NCBI RefSeq assembly: GCF_006125015.1
Contig: NZ_SZZN01000001.1
Location: 4,030,001-4,094,000, forward strand
Direction of reading: 5' to 3'
Source of the DNA: Roseovarius arcticus
GTDB taxonomy: Bacteria > Pseudomonadota > Alphaproteobacteria > Rhodobacterales > Rhodobacteraceae
Length of the DNA: 64,000 nt
Part shown: positions 35,629-43,974 of the stretch, piece after piece
Position numbering within the stretch: position 1 is the first letter of the stretch
Layout: every line of letters starts with the position of its first letter
Notes under the pieces: model-generated
Seen by the model: the letters and a program-made list of their open reading frames with translations, nothing else
Told to the model about the DNA's origin: nothing
Database searches by the model: none
Made by a program: the position numbers and the translations under genes

Positions 35629-36545
35629 TTTTGACCCTCCACTGCGCGCTGGGGCAGGTTCGCGACATAAAGGGCAAGCAAGTTTATCTCGGCGGTCGTC
35701 AGGCGGCCTGACCATGCAGGCATCACGCCTTGCCGTCCGTTGCGTAGCGTGGCTGATACGCTCGCGCGATCCTGACCATAGATGACTGCGTGATCGATCA
35801 GCGATGGCGCCCCATTCATCATTCCGCCGCCGCCATTTTCGGCGTGGCACGAGCTGCAGTTATCGGCAAAGAGGGTCGCGCCCGCTCCATCAGGGTCTGC
35901 CGTGCCCTGAGGCATCGCGGTGACATAATCTGTCAGCGCGATACGCTCGCCACGCTCCAGATAGTCAAAGGCGGGCATCTGCGCAAAACGGGCGTCTTCA
36001 TTGAGGCTGTTTATACCAACATGCAAAGTTTCCGCTATCGTTTCCGGGTCGCCGCCCCATAGCCAGTAATTATCGTTCAGTGCCGGAAAATTGGGTCCAC
36101 CGCCCCCGTCGCTACCGTGACAAGCCGCGCAATTGTCCTGAAACAGGCGATCTGCGGCGACCATGGCCGGTAGCATCAACGTATCGTCAGCCTGTAGCGT
36201 TGCGAAGTCGCCTGTTTCGAATTTTGCTAACCAATTGTTGCGATCCGCGCTGATGGCCTGATACCGCTCAACGGCCATTTCGCCCTGATCCAGACCCAGC
36301 AGACCGCGCGTGTAATTTTGCCCTGTCGGCCAAGCGGGCAGCAGTACCCAGGCGATGATCGAATAGACGACGGTTAAAGCCAGCGCCCAGAGCGCGATCT
36401 TGGGAAAGGGGGTGTTCAACTCGCGGATGCCGTTCCAGTCATGTCCGGTCGTGTCGTATCCGGTGACGGGATCGACCTCGCGGTGGCCTGTGTGCGGATC
36501 AATTTCTTCGTCGTCCTGCGGATTGAGGCGTGGATCATCTGTCAT
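35625..36545 (-). CDS. ccoP: cbb3 cytochrome c oxidase diheme subunit CcoP
   Basis: The 306-residue subunit begins MTDDPRLNPQDDEEIDPHTG, then HDWNGIRELNTPFPKIALW and a membrane helix. Two cytochrome c domains with CAACH and CSSCH follow. It passes electrons from soluble or membrane cytochromes to CcoO and CcoN. The start ATG 36545 overlaps the ccoQ stop by 4 bases; a longer upstream frame merely runs through ccoQ. Confidence 0.94.
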   Translation of the reverse strand: MTDDPRLNPQDDEEIDPHTGHREVDPVTGYDTTGHDWNGIRELNTPFPKIALWALALTVVYSIIAWVLLPAWPTGQNYTRGLLGLDQGEMAVERYQAISADRNNWLAKFETGDFATLQADDTLMLPAMVAADRLFQDNCAACHGSDGGGGPNFPALNDNYWLWGGDPETIAETLHVGINSLNEDARFAQMPAFDYLERGERIALTDYVTAMPQGTADPDGAGATLFADNCSSCHAENGGGGMMNGAPSLIDHAVIYGQDRASVSATLRNGRQGVMPAWSGRLTTAEINLLALYVANLPQRAVEGQK

Positions 36546-36709
36546 TTGCGATCCTCCCCGGCCTGATCTGGCAGGATAGAGTTTGCCATCCTCTCTTGTT
36601 CGGCGCGGCGCTTGGGATTGTAGGCGCGGATTGCGACAATCAGCAAAAAGCCCATCATCCAGATCGGGCCAAAGATCTTGGCGATGAGGACGAATGTTTC
36701 GTGGCTCAT
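36542..36709 (-). CDS. ccoQ: cbb3 oxidase subunit CcoQ
   Basis: The 55-residue protein MSHETFVLIAKIFGPIWMMG... has one helix (FVLIAKIFGPIWMMGFLLIVAIRAY), then NPKRRAEQERMANSILPD, which is the CcoQ/FixQ pattern. It stabilises the assembled oxidase. Both ends overlap neighbours by 4 bases (ccoO and ccoP). Confidence 0.92.
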   Translation of the reverse strand: MSHETFVLIAKIFGPIWMMGFLLIVAIRAYNPKRRAEQERMANSILPDQAGEDRK

Positions 36710-37434
36710 TGCGCACCCCCTGGCAAAAGGCCGTAGGCCGCGTTGGTCAGCGTGCCAAGCGATTGAAGATAGGCTACGACCGCATCCATTTCTGTCAGTT
36801 GTGAGGGGTTGCCGTCAAAAGCACGCACCGCAACACCCTCGCCATATCTTTCGCGAACCGCATCACCTGCGTCGGTTTCGGGCTGGCTTTGCCCAATGGC
36901 ATCGGCGATCGCCGCCTCGACCATCTCGGGGCCATATGGCACGCCCAGTCGCGCCAATGTTGCCAATTGATCGCTCAGAAGTTCGGTGTCGAGCGCCCGC
37001 GTTAGCCAAGGATAAGCTGGCATGATCGAGGCGGGCACAACGCTACGCGGATCGATCAGGTGCTGACTGTGCCAATCGTCAGAATACTTCTCTCCCAAAC
37101 GCGCCAGATCGGGCCCCGTCCGTTTGGAGCCCCAGAGCATCGGATGATCATACGCGCTCTCGGCGGCCAGTGAGTAGGGGCCGTAACGGTCCAGCTCATC
37201 CGCGAGGCTACGCACCATCTGGCTGTGGCAGGCATAGCATCCCTCGCGAATATAGATTTCGCGCCCGGCCAGCTCCAGTGGGGTATGCGGGCGCATATCA
37301 TCGGGAATCTCTACTGTTTCGTCGATGGTAAAGAGCGGCGCGATTTCGACAATACCCCCTATAGATGCGGCGACAATGATGCCGACCACCAGGCCCATCG
37401 ACATCTTTTCCAGATTGTAATGAAGTCTCAGCAT
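36706..37434 (-). CDS. ccoO: cbb3 oxidase monoheme subunit CcoO
   Basis: The 242-residue subunit has one N-terminal membrane anchor, GREIYIREGCYACHSQMVRSL with the heme site CYACH, and SKRTGPDLARLGEKYSDDWHSQHLIDPRSVVPASIMPAYPWL, the CcoO/FixO signature with the axial methionine region. It relays electrons to the catalytic subunit CcoN. Confidence 0.95.
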   Translation of the reverse strand: MLRLHYNLEKMSMGLVVGIIVAASIGGIVEIAPLFTIDETVEIPDDMRPHTPLELAGREIYIREGCYACHSQMVRSLADELDRYGPYSLAAESAYDHPMLWGSKRTGPDLARLGEKYSDDWHSQHLIDPRSVVPASIMPAYPWLTRALDTELLSDQLATLARLGVPYGPEMVEAAIADAIGQSQPETDAGDAVRERYGEGVAVRAFDGNPSQLTEMDAVVAYLQSLGTLTNAAYGLLPGGAQ

Positions 37435-37440
37435 ATTTTC

Positions 37441-39078
37441 TTACTCCGCCGGCAGCGGTCTGAGGGGCACATCGCGCGGCTCTAGCATGTCGGTCGCAGT
37501 GCGGAACGTTGCACGGCAATTCAGCGCGCAAATCACTGCACCTGTCAGGAACATCCCGCCACCGATGGTACGGATCAAATAATAGGGCGCCATCGCCTGC
37601 ACGGATTCGACAAAGCTATAGGACAGCGCGCCGTTCTCATCATAGGCACGCCACATCAGGCCTTGGGTGATACCAGCGTTCCACATCGCAACGACGTAGA
37701 CGAGGGTGCCACCGACAGCGAGCCAGAAGTGCCACTCAATCGCACGCGGCCACGCCATAGTTTCGCGCCCCGATAACTGGGGGACCATGGTGTAGATCGC
37801 ACCGAAAATGATCATCGCAACCCAGCCCAGCGTGCCGGAATGCACATGGCCCACCGTCCAATCAGTGTAGTGGCTCAGCGAATTCACGGGCCGGATCGCC
37901 AGAAACGAGCCCTCAAAGGTAGACAGCCCGTAGAAAACCGCCGCCACGAACATAAATCGAAGCGTCGCATCATCGCGCACCTTGTGCCACGCGCCGTTAA
38001 GCGTCGCGATGGCGTTGCCCGCAGACGCCCAGGATGGCACCAGCAACATCACCGAAAATGTCATGCCGAGGGTTTGCACCCAGTAGGGCAGGGCAGTGTA
38101 GTGAAGATGGTGCGAGCCCACCCAGATGTAGAAAAACACGATCCCCCAGAAGCTGAGGATAGACAGCCGATAAGACCAGATGGGGCGACCCGATCTGACG
38201 GGCAGATAATAGTAGAGCATCCCCAGAAAGCCCGAAGTCAAGAAGAACGCGACGGCGTTGTGCCCGTACCACCACTGAATCATAGCATCTTGAACGCCGG
38301 CCCAAATGGTAAAGCTGTCTGCCGCATTCCAGCGCACCGGTATCGCGAGATTGTTGACGATATGCAGCATCGCCACGACCAAGATGAACGCCAGATAATA
38401 CCAATTCGCAACGTAGATGTGCGCCTCGTGCCGCCGGGCGAGTGTGCGGATATAGACGACGAAATAGACGACCCAAACGATGACCAGCCACAGATCGGCA
38501 TACCATTCAGCCTCGGCGTATTCCTTGGACTGAGTGCTGCCCATCAAATAGCCGCTGACCGCCCACAGACAGAACAGGTTAAAACCTATGATCACAAACC
38601 ACGGGCTGATCGCATCTGCCATCCGGGTCCGGGCGGTGCGTTGAAGCACGTAAAACGACGTCGCGATCAGGGCATTGCCGCCAAATCCAAAAATGATTCC
38701 GGTCGTATGGACGGGCCGCAACCGTCCGAAGCTGGTCCATGGCAGCGCAGGCGTAGCTTCGGGCCAATAAAGTAGCGCGGAGACCCAAACGCCAACCGCC
38801 ATCGCGAAGATTGCCCAGATCAGCGTCATCACGATACCAAAACGCGTCGGTCCGTCAAAATAGCGGTCATGCCGCTCTGCGCCCGGCGCGGCGTCATAGA
38901 ACGAGCCGCCGACACGAAAAATCAGAAACATCCCCAGTATCATCGCCATCGCGCCATGCACTGCCATGACCCCGCCCCCGGCAGACGCCGCCATGAGGAA
39001 GCCCAAGATCGCCAGCGCAATCGATAGGGTAAAAGCGACCTGACGTTCGGCGCTACTAAGTGTTCCGGCTGCCGTCAT
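37441..39078 (-). CDS. ccoN: cbb3 cytochrome c oxidase catalytic subunit CcoN
   Basis: The 545-residue protein has at least twelve helices and the heme-copper ligands in GHNAVAFFLTSGFLGMLYYY and VGSHHLHYTALPYW, with HVHSGTLGWVAM near the end. The cbb3-specific tyrosine lies in GMLYYYLP. It is the high-affinity oxygen-reducing subunit. Its ATG overlaps the stop of the Rrf2 gene (TAATG), so the regulator and oxidase are made from one message. Confidence 0.95.
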   Translation of the reverse strand: MTAAGTLSSAERQVAFTLSIALAILGFLMAASAGGGVMAVHGAMAMILGMFLIFRVGGSFYDAAPGAERHDRYFDGPTRFGIVMTLIWAIFAMAVGVWVSALLYWPEATPALPWTSFGRLRPVHTTGIIFGFGGNALIATSFYVLQRTARTRMADAISPWFVIIGFNLFCLWAVSGYLMGSTQSKEYAEAEWYADLWLVIVWVVYFVVYIRTLARRHEAHIYVANWYYLAFILVVAMLHIVNNLAIPVRWNAADSFTIWAGVQDAMIQWWYGHNAVAFFLTSGFLGMLYYYLPVRSGRPIWSYRLSILSFWGIVFFYIWVGSHHLHYTALPYWVQTLGMTFSVMLLVPSWASAGNAIATLNGAWHKVRDDATLRFMFVAAVFYGLSTFEGSFLAIRPVNSLSHYTDWTVGHVHSGTLGWVAMIIFGAIYTMVPQLSGRETMAWPRAIEWHFWLAVGGTLVYVVAMWNAGITQGLMWRAYDENGALSYSFVESVQAMAPYYLIRTIGGGMFLTGAVICALNCRATFRTATDMLEPRDVPLRPLPAE

Positions 39079-39506
39079 TATGCTGCCCCTTTAAGGCGCG
39101 CCGATGGCGCAAGTGCAATGTCGGCCAAGGTCGACCGATCAAAATCGGCAAAGAAGGCAGCTTCGGCAGAGCGCAGCCGTGCCTTGAGCCTGCAGTGCCC
39201 GTCTATTGTGCATTGGCCGCCATCGGCGGAGAAGCATTCAACTAGCACCTGTCCCTCTTCGAGAATGCGCGCCACCTGCCCAAGGCTGATCTCGGAAGGA
39301 TCGCGCGCCAGCGTCGCACCGCCACCGCTTCCCCGACGGGTCACTACGATTCCGCCCGCGGCCAGTTTCTGCATGATTTTGGCAAGGTGATGACGCGACA
39401 GGTCAAATTCATCCGCCAGTTCTGCCGTCGAAAATCCGCGCTCAGGCGCACTGGCCATTCGCATCAGCATCCGAAATCCAAAATCCGTGAAGGAGGTAAA
39501 ACGCAT
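39078..39506 (-). CDS. Rrf2 family iron-sulphur regulator (NsrR-like) coupled to ccoN
   Basis: The 142-residue protein has the winged helix (SFTDFGFRMLMRMASAPERGFSTAELADEFDLSRHHLAKIMQKL) and RRGSGGGATLARDPSEISLGQV. Three cysteines in ECFSADGGQCTIDGHCRLK likely bind an Fe-S cluster. Such proteins sense nitric oxide, iron or redox state. It is the first gene of the cco operon, overlapping ccoN by one base, an arrangement that suggests autogenous control of the oxidase. An AT-rich tract with a poly-T run lies just upstream at about 39520-39545. Confidence 0.85.
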   Translation of the reverse strand: MRFTSFTDFGFRMLMRMASAPERGFSTAELADEFDLSRHHLAKIMQKLAAGGIVVTRRGSGGGATLARDPSEISLGQVARILEEGQVLVECFSADGGQCTIDGHCRLKARLRSAEAAFFADFDRSTLADIALAPSARLKGAA

Positions 39507-39703
39507 CCACCACTCCCCATTTAATTGGTATTTTTTTTGCACATTAACATGGGATTGCGCGCATGCAAACTGAAACTGGTCATAAACTATGCTCGTTTCT
39601 GTTGCTTAGAGCGACCGTTTGGGGTGTTTGAGCTAACGTCTGGATCACTGGACGGATCGGTACTAGCCTAACCGCAGATGCTAACCAAGAGGAGCGCGCC
39701 GAC
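39507..39703. promoter_or_regulatory. Divergent region upstream of the Rrf2-cco operon
   Basis: The region is AT-rich with TTTAATTGGTA and a T8 run. TTTGCA (39536-39541) and TGCAAA (39564-39569) form an inverted repeat. TTGCGCGCATGCAA at 39555-39568 has the length of an FNR box but matches it poorly. Both divergent promoters must be here. Confidence 0.4.
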
Positions 39704-40501
39704 GTGACGGACTTGATCGCAAAGGACTGGTTCAAAGCGCGCCAGCTGGATGACGGCATCACGCACATCCACGAAATTCACGTCGCCAATTGGCTGCGCT
39801 GCAACATCTGGCATGTCAAAGGACGGGACCGTGATCTGATCATTGACACTGGCATGGGCCTGCGCCCGATGATCAAAGAGATCGCGCAATTATCAGAACG
39901 CCCTATCACCGCGATCATGACCCACAGCCATTTTGATCATGCGGGCGGTATGCATGAGTTCGCAGACCGCTGCGGCCATGCCAACGAGGCACAGATTATC
40001 GCAGCTCCTACAGCAACAAACACAGTGGCCGATAGTGGTTATGTGCGGGCAGAAACCTTTGCCATGCTGCCGTGGAAGGGGTTTTCGCATGAGACATATG
40101 AGGTGAAACCGGCCCCTCTGACGCAACTGTTGGATGAAGGCGATATCGTCGATTTGGGCGACCGGATATTTCACGTATTTCACCTGCCTGGGCATTCGCC
40201 CGGATCTATCGCGCTGTATGAAAAGGCGACCGGCATCCTCTTCAGTGGTGACGTGATCTATGACGGCGCCCTCATTGACGATCTCTATCATTCCGAAGCT
40301 GAGGTTCTATCGCAGTCTCATGCCCGCTTGCGCGAACTCCCTATAAGCACAGTGCATGCGGGGCATTTCGCCTCGTTCGGACAGGCTCGCATGCACGCGC
40401 TACTTGATGAATACGCAAGCGGCGGGCTGCGCGTTGGCGATCCCGAAACGTGGATTGCGGGTAAAATGACAGGGGGCGCGGGAGGAGGTTCAGGTGATTG
40501 A
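39704..40501 (+). CDS. MBL-fold metallo-hydrolase
   Basis: The 265-residue protein has the metal site TMTHSHFDHAGG (H-x-H-x-D-H), a further His in FHLPGHSPGSIALYE, the bridging Asp in LFSGDVIYDGALID and the last His in TVHAGHFASFG. It therefore binds two metals and hydrolyses an ester or thioester; the substrate is unknown. It starts at GTG 39704 after AGGAGCG. It is divergent from the cco operon. Confidence 0.86.
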   Translation: MTDLIAKDWFKARQLDDGITHIHEIHVANWLRCNIWHVKGRDRDLIIDTGMGLRPMIKEIAQLSERPITAIMTHSHFDHAGGMHEFADRCGHANEAQIIAAPTATNTVADSGYVRAETFAMLPWKGFSHETYEVKPAPLTQLLDEGDIVDLGDRIFHVFHLPGHSPGSIALYEKATGILFSGDVIYDGALIDDLYHSEAEVLSQSHARLRELPISTVHAGHFASFGQARMHALLDEYASGGLRVGDPETWIAGKMTGGAGGGSGD

Positions 40502-40879
40502 GGCCTCGCAAGAGTGGTTATAGCGGTCGGTAGACTGGCGGGGATCAGGCTGGCCATTTGATCGAAACGGCTGGCGCAAATGCGCGGCCTCTTCAGGTTG
40601 AACAGGTCAAGTTTGCTCGACCTTCTTTAGCCTCTAGGCGCGGACGGTCCGGCTTGTATGTCGCGAAGCCCAGATCAAACCGACCTTTCAGCACGCCGAC
40701 CAGGGATAAGGCAGCAATGCGAAGCGTCTTACGAGGGCAATGGCCACCTCTTCCAGCGGGATCATCTCGAAGGACGGCCTCAAGCAACGTCGTCTCCTTG
40801 CCTGTTCCCCGGCCAAAACCGCTTCGCCGGCGGGGGGCCAGGTCCAAGATATTGGCTTGCCGCGAGATCAGCGGTCGGC
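40502..40879. other. Unassigned stretch before a decayed gene
   Basis: Several frames remain open on both strands but none has a ribosome site or a recognisable domain. It may contain further remains of a deleted gene. Nothing can be named. Confidence 0.35.
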
Positions 40880-41248
40880 CGAGATCATGAGGACGAAAGT
40901 GGCATCGGCCAAATGTGCACGGACGTCCTTGGCCCCGGCTGGGCACTTCGGCGCACCGCGCATCTGGCAGCGGTTGACTGCATTGGATTCGCGCTATTCG
41001 ATTTCGTGCAGGACAAACTACAATTCTGCCAGCACAGCACGTTTCACTTCGCTATTCAGTATCCCGACCTAGGAAGGCCAGCTGGCCAAGCTTGTCGCGG
41101 CAGGTTGCAAGCAGCGGACGCACGTGCGGGAGCAAATTCCCAAGATAAACCCCACCGGATGGTCCAAGTCGCAGATCCCGTTGGCATTGTATTCGAGCTT
41201 AGTAGCCATAGCTACAGACTGACCTATTCGGCTGGTGCCTACAGCTGA
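40880..41248 (+). pseudogene. Frameshifted VOC (glyoxalase-fold) protein remnant
   Basis: One frame reads GFALFDFVQDKLQFCQHSTFHFAIQYPD. A second frame then reads EGQLAKLVAAGCKQRTHVREQIP. The first frame resumes with HRMVQVADPVGIVFELSSHS and ends TYSAGAYS. Joined, these follow the C-terminal half of a VOC-superfamily protein, including the metal-ligand type strand ADPxGIVFEL. At least two compensating indels are needed, and the N-terminal half is not recognisable. The flanking genes are intact. Confidence 0.65.
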
Positions 41249-41349
41249 GCCCACAATTTCGCAGTGCAGACCGCAGCATGTGGCGGAACGTGGCACCTCA
41301 AAAAATCGGACCAGACAGTAAGTCTGTTCCAGAAAAAGGACTCCCGTTC

Positions 41350-42381
41350 ATGACCCAATCGAAAACACAAAACCGCCAATTCGTGCTGGCCGAACGTCCC
41401 AAGGGCGAACCCAACGAAAACACTCTGCGCCTTGAGACCGGCGAACTGCCCGAGCCGGGCAAAGGCCAAATGCTGCTGCGGAACGAGTATCTTTCTCTTG
41501 ACCCCTATATGCGCGGCCGGATGAGCGACGCACCCTCCTACGCCGCGCCGGTCCAGATCGGCGATGTGATGGTAGGCGGCACAGTAGCGCAGGTTGTGAC
41601 TTCGGACGTGGACGGCTTTGAGCAGGGCGACTGGGTTGTCGCCTTTGGCGGCTGGCAGGATTACGCGCTGTCGGACGGCACCGGTGTTATCAACATGGGC
41701 AAACAGCCCCAGAACCCTTCTTGGGCGCTGGGCGTTTTAGGAATGCCGGGGCTTACCGCTTGGGCGGGCCTGACACAAATTGGCCAGCCGAAATCTGGTG
41801 AAACACTGGTCGTTGCAGGCGCCAGTGGCCCGGTCGGCGCGACAGTGGGGCAGATCGGCAAGATCCTAGGCCTGCGGGTGGTTGGCATCGCTGGCGGGGC
41901 CGAAAAATGCGCTCATGTCGTCGATACTTTGGGCTTTGACGCCTGCGTAGACTACAAAGCTGACGGCTTTGCCAAGGCGCTGAAATCTGCCGTTGCGGAT
42001 GGTATTGATATCTACTTTGAGAACGTCGGCGGTGCGGTTTTTGACGCGGTCATGCCCTTGCTTAACACCTCCGCCCGGATCCCTGTCTGTGGCCTGATTT
42101 CGCAGTACAATGCCACATCGCTGCCGGATGGCCCGGACCGTTTGAGCCTACTGATGGGCACAATCCTGCGCAAACGGATGACCATGCGCGGCTTCATCGT
42201 ATTTGATGATTTTGGCCATCTCTACCCTGAGTTTTCCAGGCAGATGGGCGACTGGGTGACGCAAGGAAAGATCCAGTATCGCGAGGAAATGATCGACGGC
42301 TTGGAACAGGCGCCTGCGGCGTTTGTTGGGCTGCTGAAGGGCGAAGCTTTTGGCAAACGCGTCATCAAGCTGAGCGCCTGA
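41350..42381 (+). CDS. NADP-dependent oxidoreductase, MDR/CurA-like
   Basis: The 343-residue protein belongs to the zinc-free medium-chain reductases (leukotriene B4 dehydrogenase, CurA). Its landmarks are LRNEYLSLDPYMRGRM, GMPGLTAWAGLTQIGQPKSGETLVVAGASGPVGATVGQIGKILG (nucleotide-binding AASGxVG-like turn) and YFENVGGAVFDAV. It reduces alkenal or alkenone double bonds with NADPH. ATG 41350 is chosen because it follows AAAGGA; a longer frame from 41278 has no ribosome site. The following DJ-1 family gene is 29 bases downstream. Confidence 0.9.
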   Translation: MTQSKTQNRQFVLAERPKGEPNENTLRLETGELPEPGKGQMLLRNEYLSLDPYMRGRMSDAPSYAAPVQIGDVMVGGTVAQVVTSDVDGFEQGDWVVAFGGWQDYALSDGTGVINMGKQPQNPSWALGVLGMPGLTAWAGLTQIGQPKSGETLVVAGASGPVGATVGQIGKILGLRVVGIAGGAEKCAHVVDTLGFDACVDYKADGFAKALKSAVADGIDIYFENVGGAVFDAVMPLLNTSARIPVCGLISQYNATSLPDGPDRLSLLMGTILRKRMTMRGFIVFDDFGHLYPEFSRQMGDWVTQGKIQYREEMIDGLEQAPAAFVGLLKGEAFGKRVIKLSA

Positions 42382-42410
42382 AATAAAAAGAACAAAAAGG
42401 TAATAAACGA

Positions 42411-43085
42411 ATGAATATTCTTATGGTTCTGACGTCGCACGACAAGCTGGGCGACACTGGCAACAAAACCGGATTCTGGCTCGAAGAGTTTGCGGCGCCC
42501 TACTACGTGTTCAAGGATGCCGGGGCAAACGTCACGCTGGCGTCGCCCAAGGGTGGTCAGCCACCGCTTGATCCATCCAGCGACACGGATGATGCCCAGA
42601 CCGACGACACCAAGCGCTTTAAGGGCGATGATGCCGCGCAGAAGGATTTGGCAAATACCAAGGTTCTGTCCACTGTTTCTGCTGACGGGTTCGATGCGAT
42701 ATTCTATCCCGGCGGTCATGGCCCCCTTTGGGACCTCGCAGAAGATGGCGACAGCAAAAAGCTGATCGAGAGCTTCGCGGCCAGTGACCGCCCCATCGGC
42801 GCAGTCTGTCATGCGCCTGCTGTGTTCAAACACCCCAAAGGCGCAGACGGCCAGCCGCTGGTGTCCGGCAAGACGGTGACCGGCTTTACCAACACCGAAG
42901 AAGAAGGCGTCGGCCTGACAGACGTAGTGCCGTTCTTGGTTGAGGACATGCTGAAGGCGAATGGCGGTGACTATAAGAAGGGCGACGATTGGGCATCGTT
43001 CGTAGTGACTGACGGCAAGCTGGTGACAGGCCAGAATCCGGCATCCTCCGCAGAGGCTGCGCGCAAGCTGCTAGCGTTGCTTTGA
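42411..43085 (+). CDS. DJ-1/PfpI-type glutamine amidotransferase-like protein
   Basis: The 224-residue protein has the nucleophile elbow in IGAVCHAPAVF, with FWLEEFAAPYYVFKDAGANVTLASPKGG near the start and FYPGGHGPLWDL in the middle. These match the HchA/YajL-type class I amidotransferase fold. Members act on methylglyoxal or its adducts, or as stress chaperones. Pairing with an alkenal-type reductase suggests handling of reactive carbonyls, which is inference. Confidence 0.87.
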   Translation: MNILMVLTSHDKLGDTGNKTGFWLEEFAAPYYVFKDAGANVTLASPKGGQPPLDPSSDTDDAQTDDTKRFKGDDAAQKDLANTKVLSTVSADGFDAIFYPGGHGPLWDLAEDGDSKKLIESFAASDRPIGAVCHAPAVFKHPKGADGQPLVSGKTVTGFTNTEEEGVGLTDVVPFLVEDMLKANGGDYKKGDDWASFVVTDGKLVTGQNPASSAEAARKLLALL

Positions 43086-43091
43086 AATCAC

Positions 43092-43128
43092 GGGTCCGGG
43101 GTCGCCTATATCTGGCGACCCCGGACCC
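43092..43128 (+). terminator. Perfect 15-bp terminator hairpin
   Basis: GGGTCCGGGGTCGCC at 43092-43106 pairs exactly with GGCGACCCCGGACCC at 43114-43128 around a 7-base loop, starting 7 bases after the DJ-1 gene stop. No U-run follows; its stability suggests termination or mRNA protection. Confidence 0.75.
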
Positions 43129-43155
43129 CGCGAAAGGATAGGAACATTAGCGTTG

Positions 43156-43174
43156 AGTGATTTTTCTGATCACT
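43156..43174 (-). terminator. Small hairpin downstream of the ArsC/Spx-like gene
   Basis: AGTGAT and ATCACT flank a 7-base loop between two convergent genes, 56 bases after the stop of the ArsC-like gene. It may terminate that gene; support is weak. Confidence 0.35.
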
Positions 43175-43229
43175 GCAATCCATCAAAGTCGTGTAGACTG
43201 TCGATAGTTTGGGGCGTCGGCTGAGCCAA

Positions 43230-43559
43230 TCAGCGCTCTAGTAACGCCTGCTGAACTGCAACATCCCACCCTAAATAGAGGGCATCCCCGTCTCGAATGA
43301 CTGGACGGGCCATTAGCTTAGGCTTGGCCGAAATCTGCGCTTCGGCCTCGGAATTCTTGAGCCAGTCGTTAAGCCCGCGATAATCATTCGACGTCCGGTC
43401 TACCAAGCGGTCCCCGAATTCAGTGATCAATTCGGCCAATTCAGCCTCACTTAAAGGGTCGGCGCGGATATCGCGAATAGTTACGTCCTTACCCGCTGCC
43501 TCTAGCGCCTTGCGTGCCTTCGTGCACATGCTGCAGGTGTTCAATCCGTATATAATCAT
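43230..43559 (-). CDS. ArsC/Spx-like thioredoxin-fold protein
   Basis: The 109-residue protein starts IIYGLNTCSMCTKARKALEAAG with a C-x2-C at residues 9 and 12, as in the YffB/Spx/ArsC family. It ends PKLMARPVIRDGDALYLGWD, the conserved KP...RP pattern. It probably uses glutathione or thioredoxin as a thiol reductase, or acts as a regulator. ATG 43559 follows AGGATGC; a longer form adds a non-homologous stretch. Confidence 0.85.
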   Translation of the reverse strand: MIIYGLNTCSMCTKARKALEAAGKDVTIRDIRADPLSEAELAELITEFGDRLVDRTSNDYRGLNDWLKNSEAEAQISAKPKLMARPVIRDGDALYLGWDVAVQQALLER

Positions 43560-43974
43560 GTCGCATCCTCCTATTTTGTTGCACTTTGCGCGCACCAGAT
43601 TGACCAATGCAATCGAATACGCCCGATCCTGCTATCGGCGCGGTTAGATGCCTAAACTGAAGAGGTCATATCAGTCTGCGGCTGACCGTGATCGTAACTG
43701 CCAGGCCGCGGGTTCCCCCCCACCGGAACGCTGCAGTAACCAAGCATCTGCCACGGTGGCCGGATCGTCGCGGCGCCGCTGACGGGGCCATATTGCGCGA
43801 TGGAGGCTGTGCGTCAAAAGAGCAGTCTACGCCGCCCTGCATAATTTCCTCAGAGTCAACGCCGGTCCCTGCGCGTTATAGGGCCAGTCTTACTTGCACG
43901 TCAGCGCTGCGGCTGAAACTATGCAGATGGCCGCAAACGGAATGTCCCGCCGCGCCGCGACGCACAGGTAGCCC
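43560..43974. other. Gap between ArsC-like and MscS-like genes
   Basis: No intact gene is seen. On the reverse strand bases about 43980-43890 read MGYLCVAARRDIPFAAICIV before stopping, faintly like a nucleosidase/phosphorylase tail, but too short to name. The MscS promoter is presumably near 43900-43960. Confidence 0.35.

Noticed and set aside
39555..39568. FNR box upstream of the cco operon
   Set aside because: Length and symmetry are right, but only 6 of 10 key bases match.
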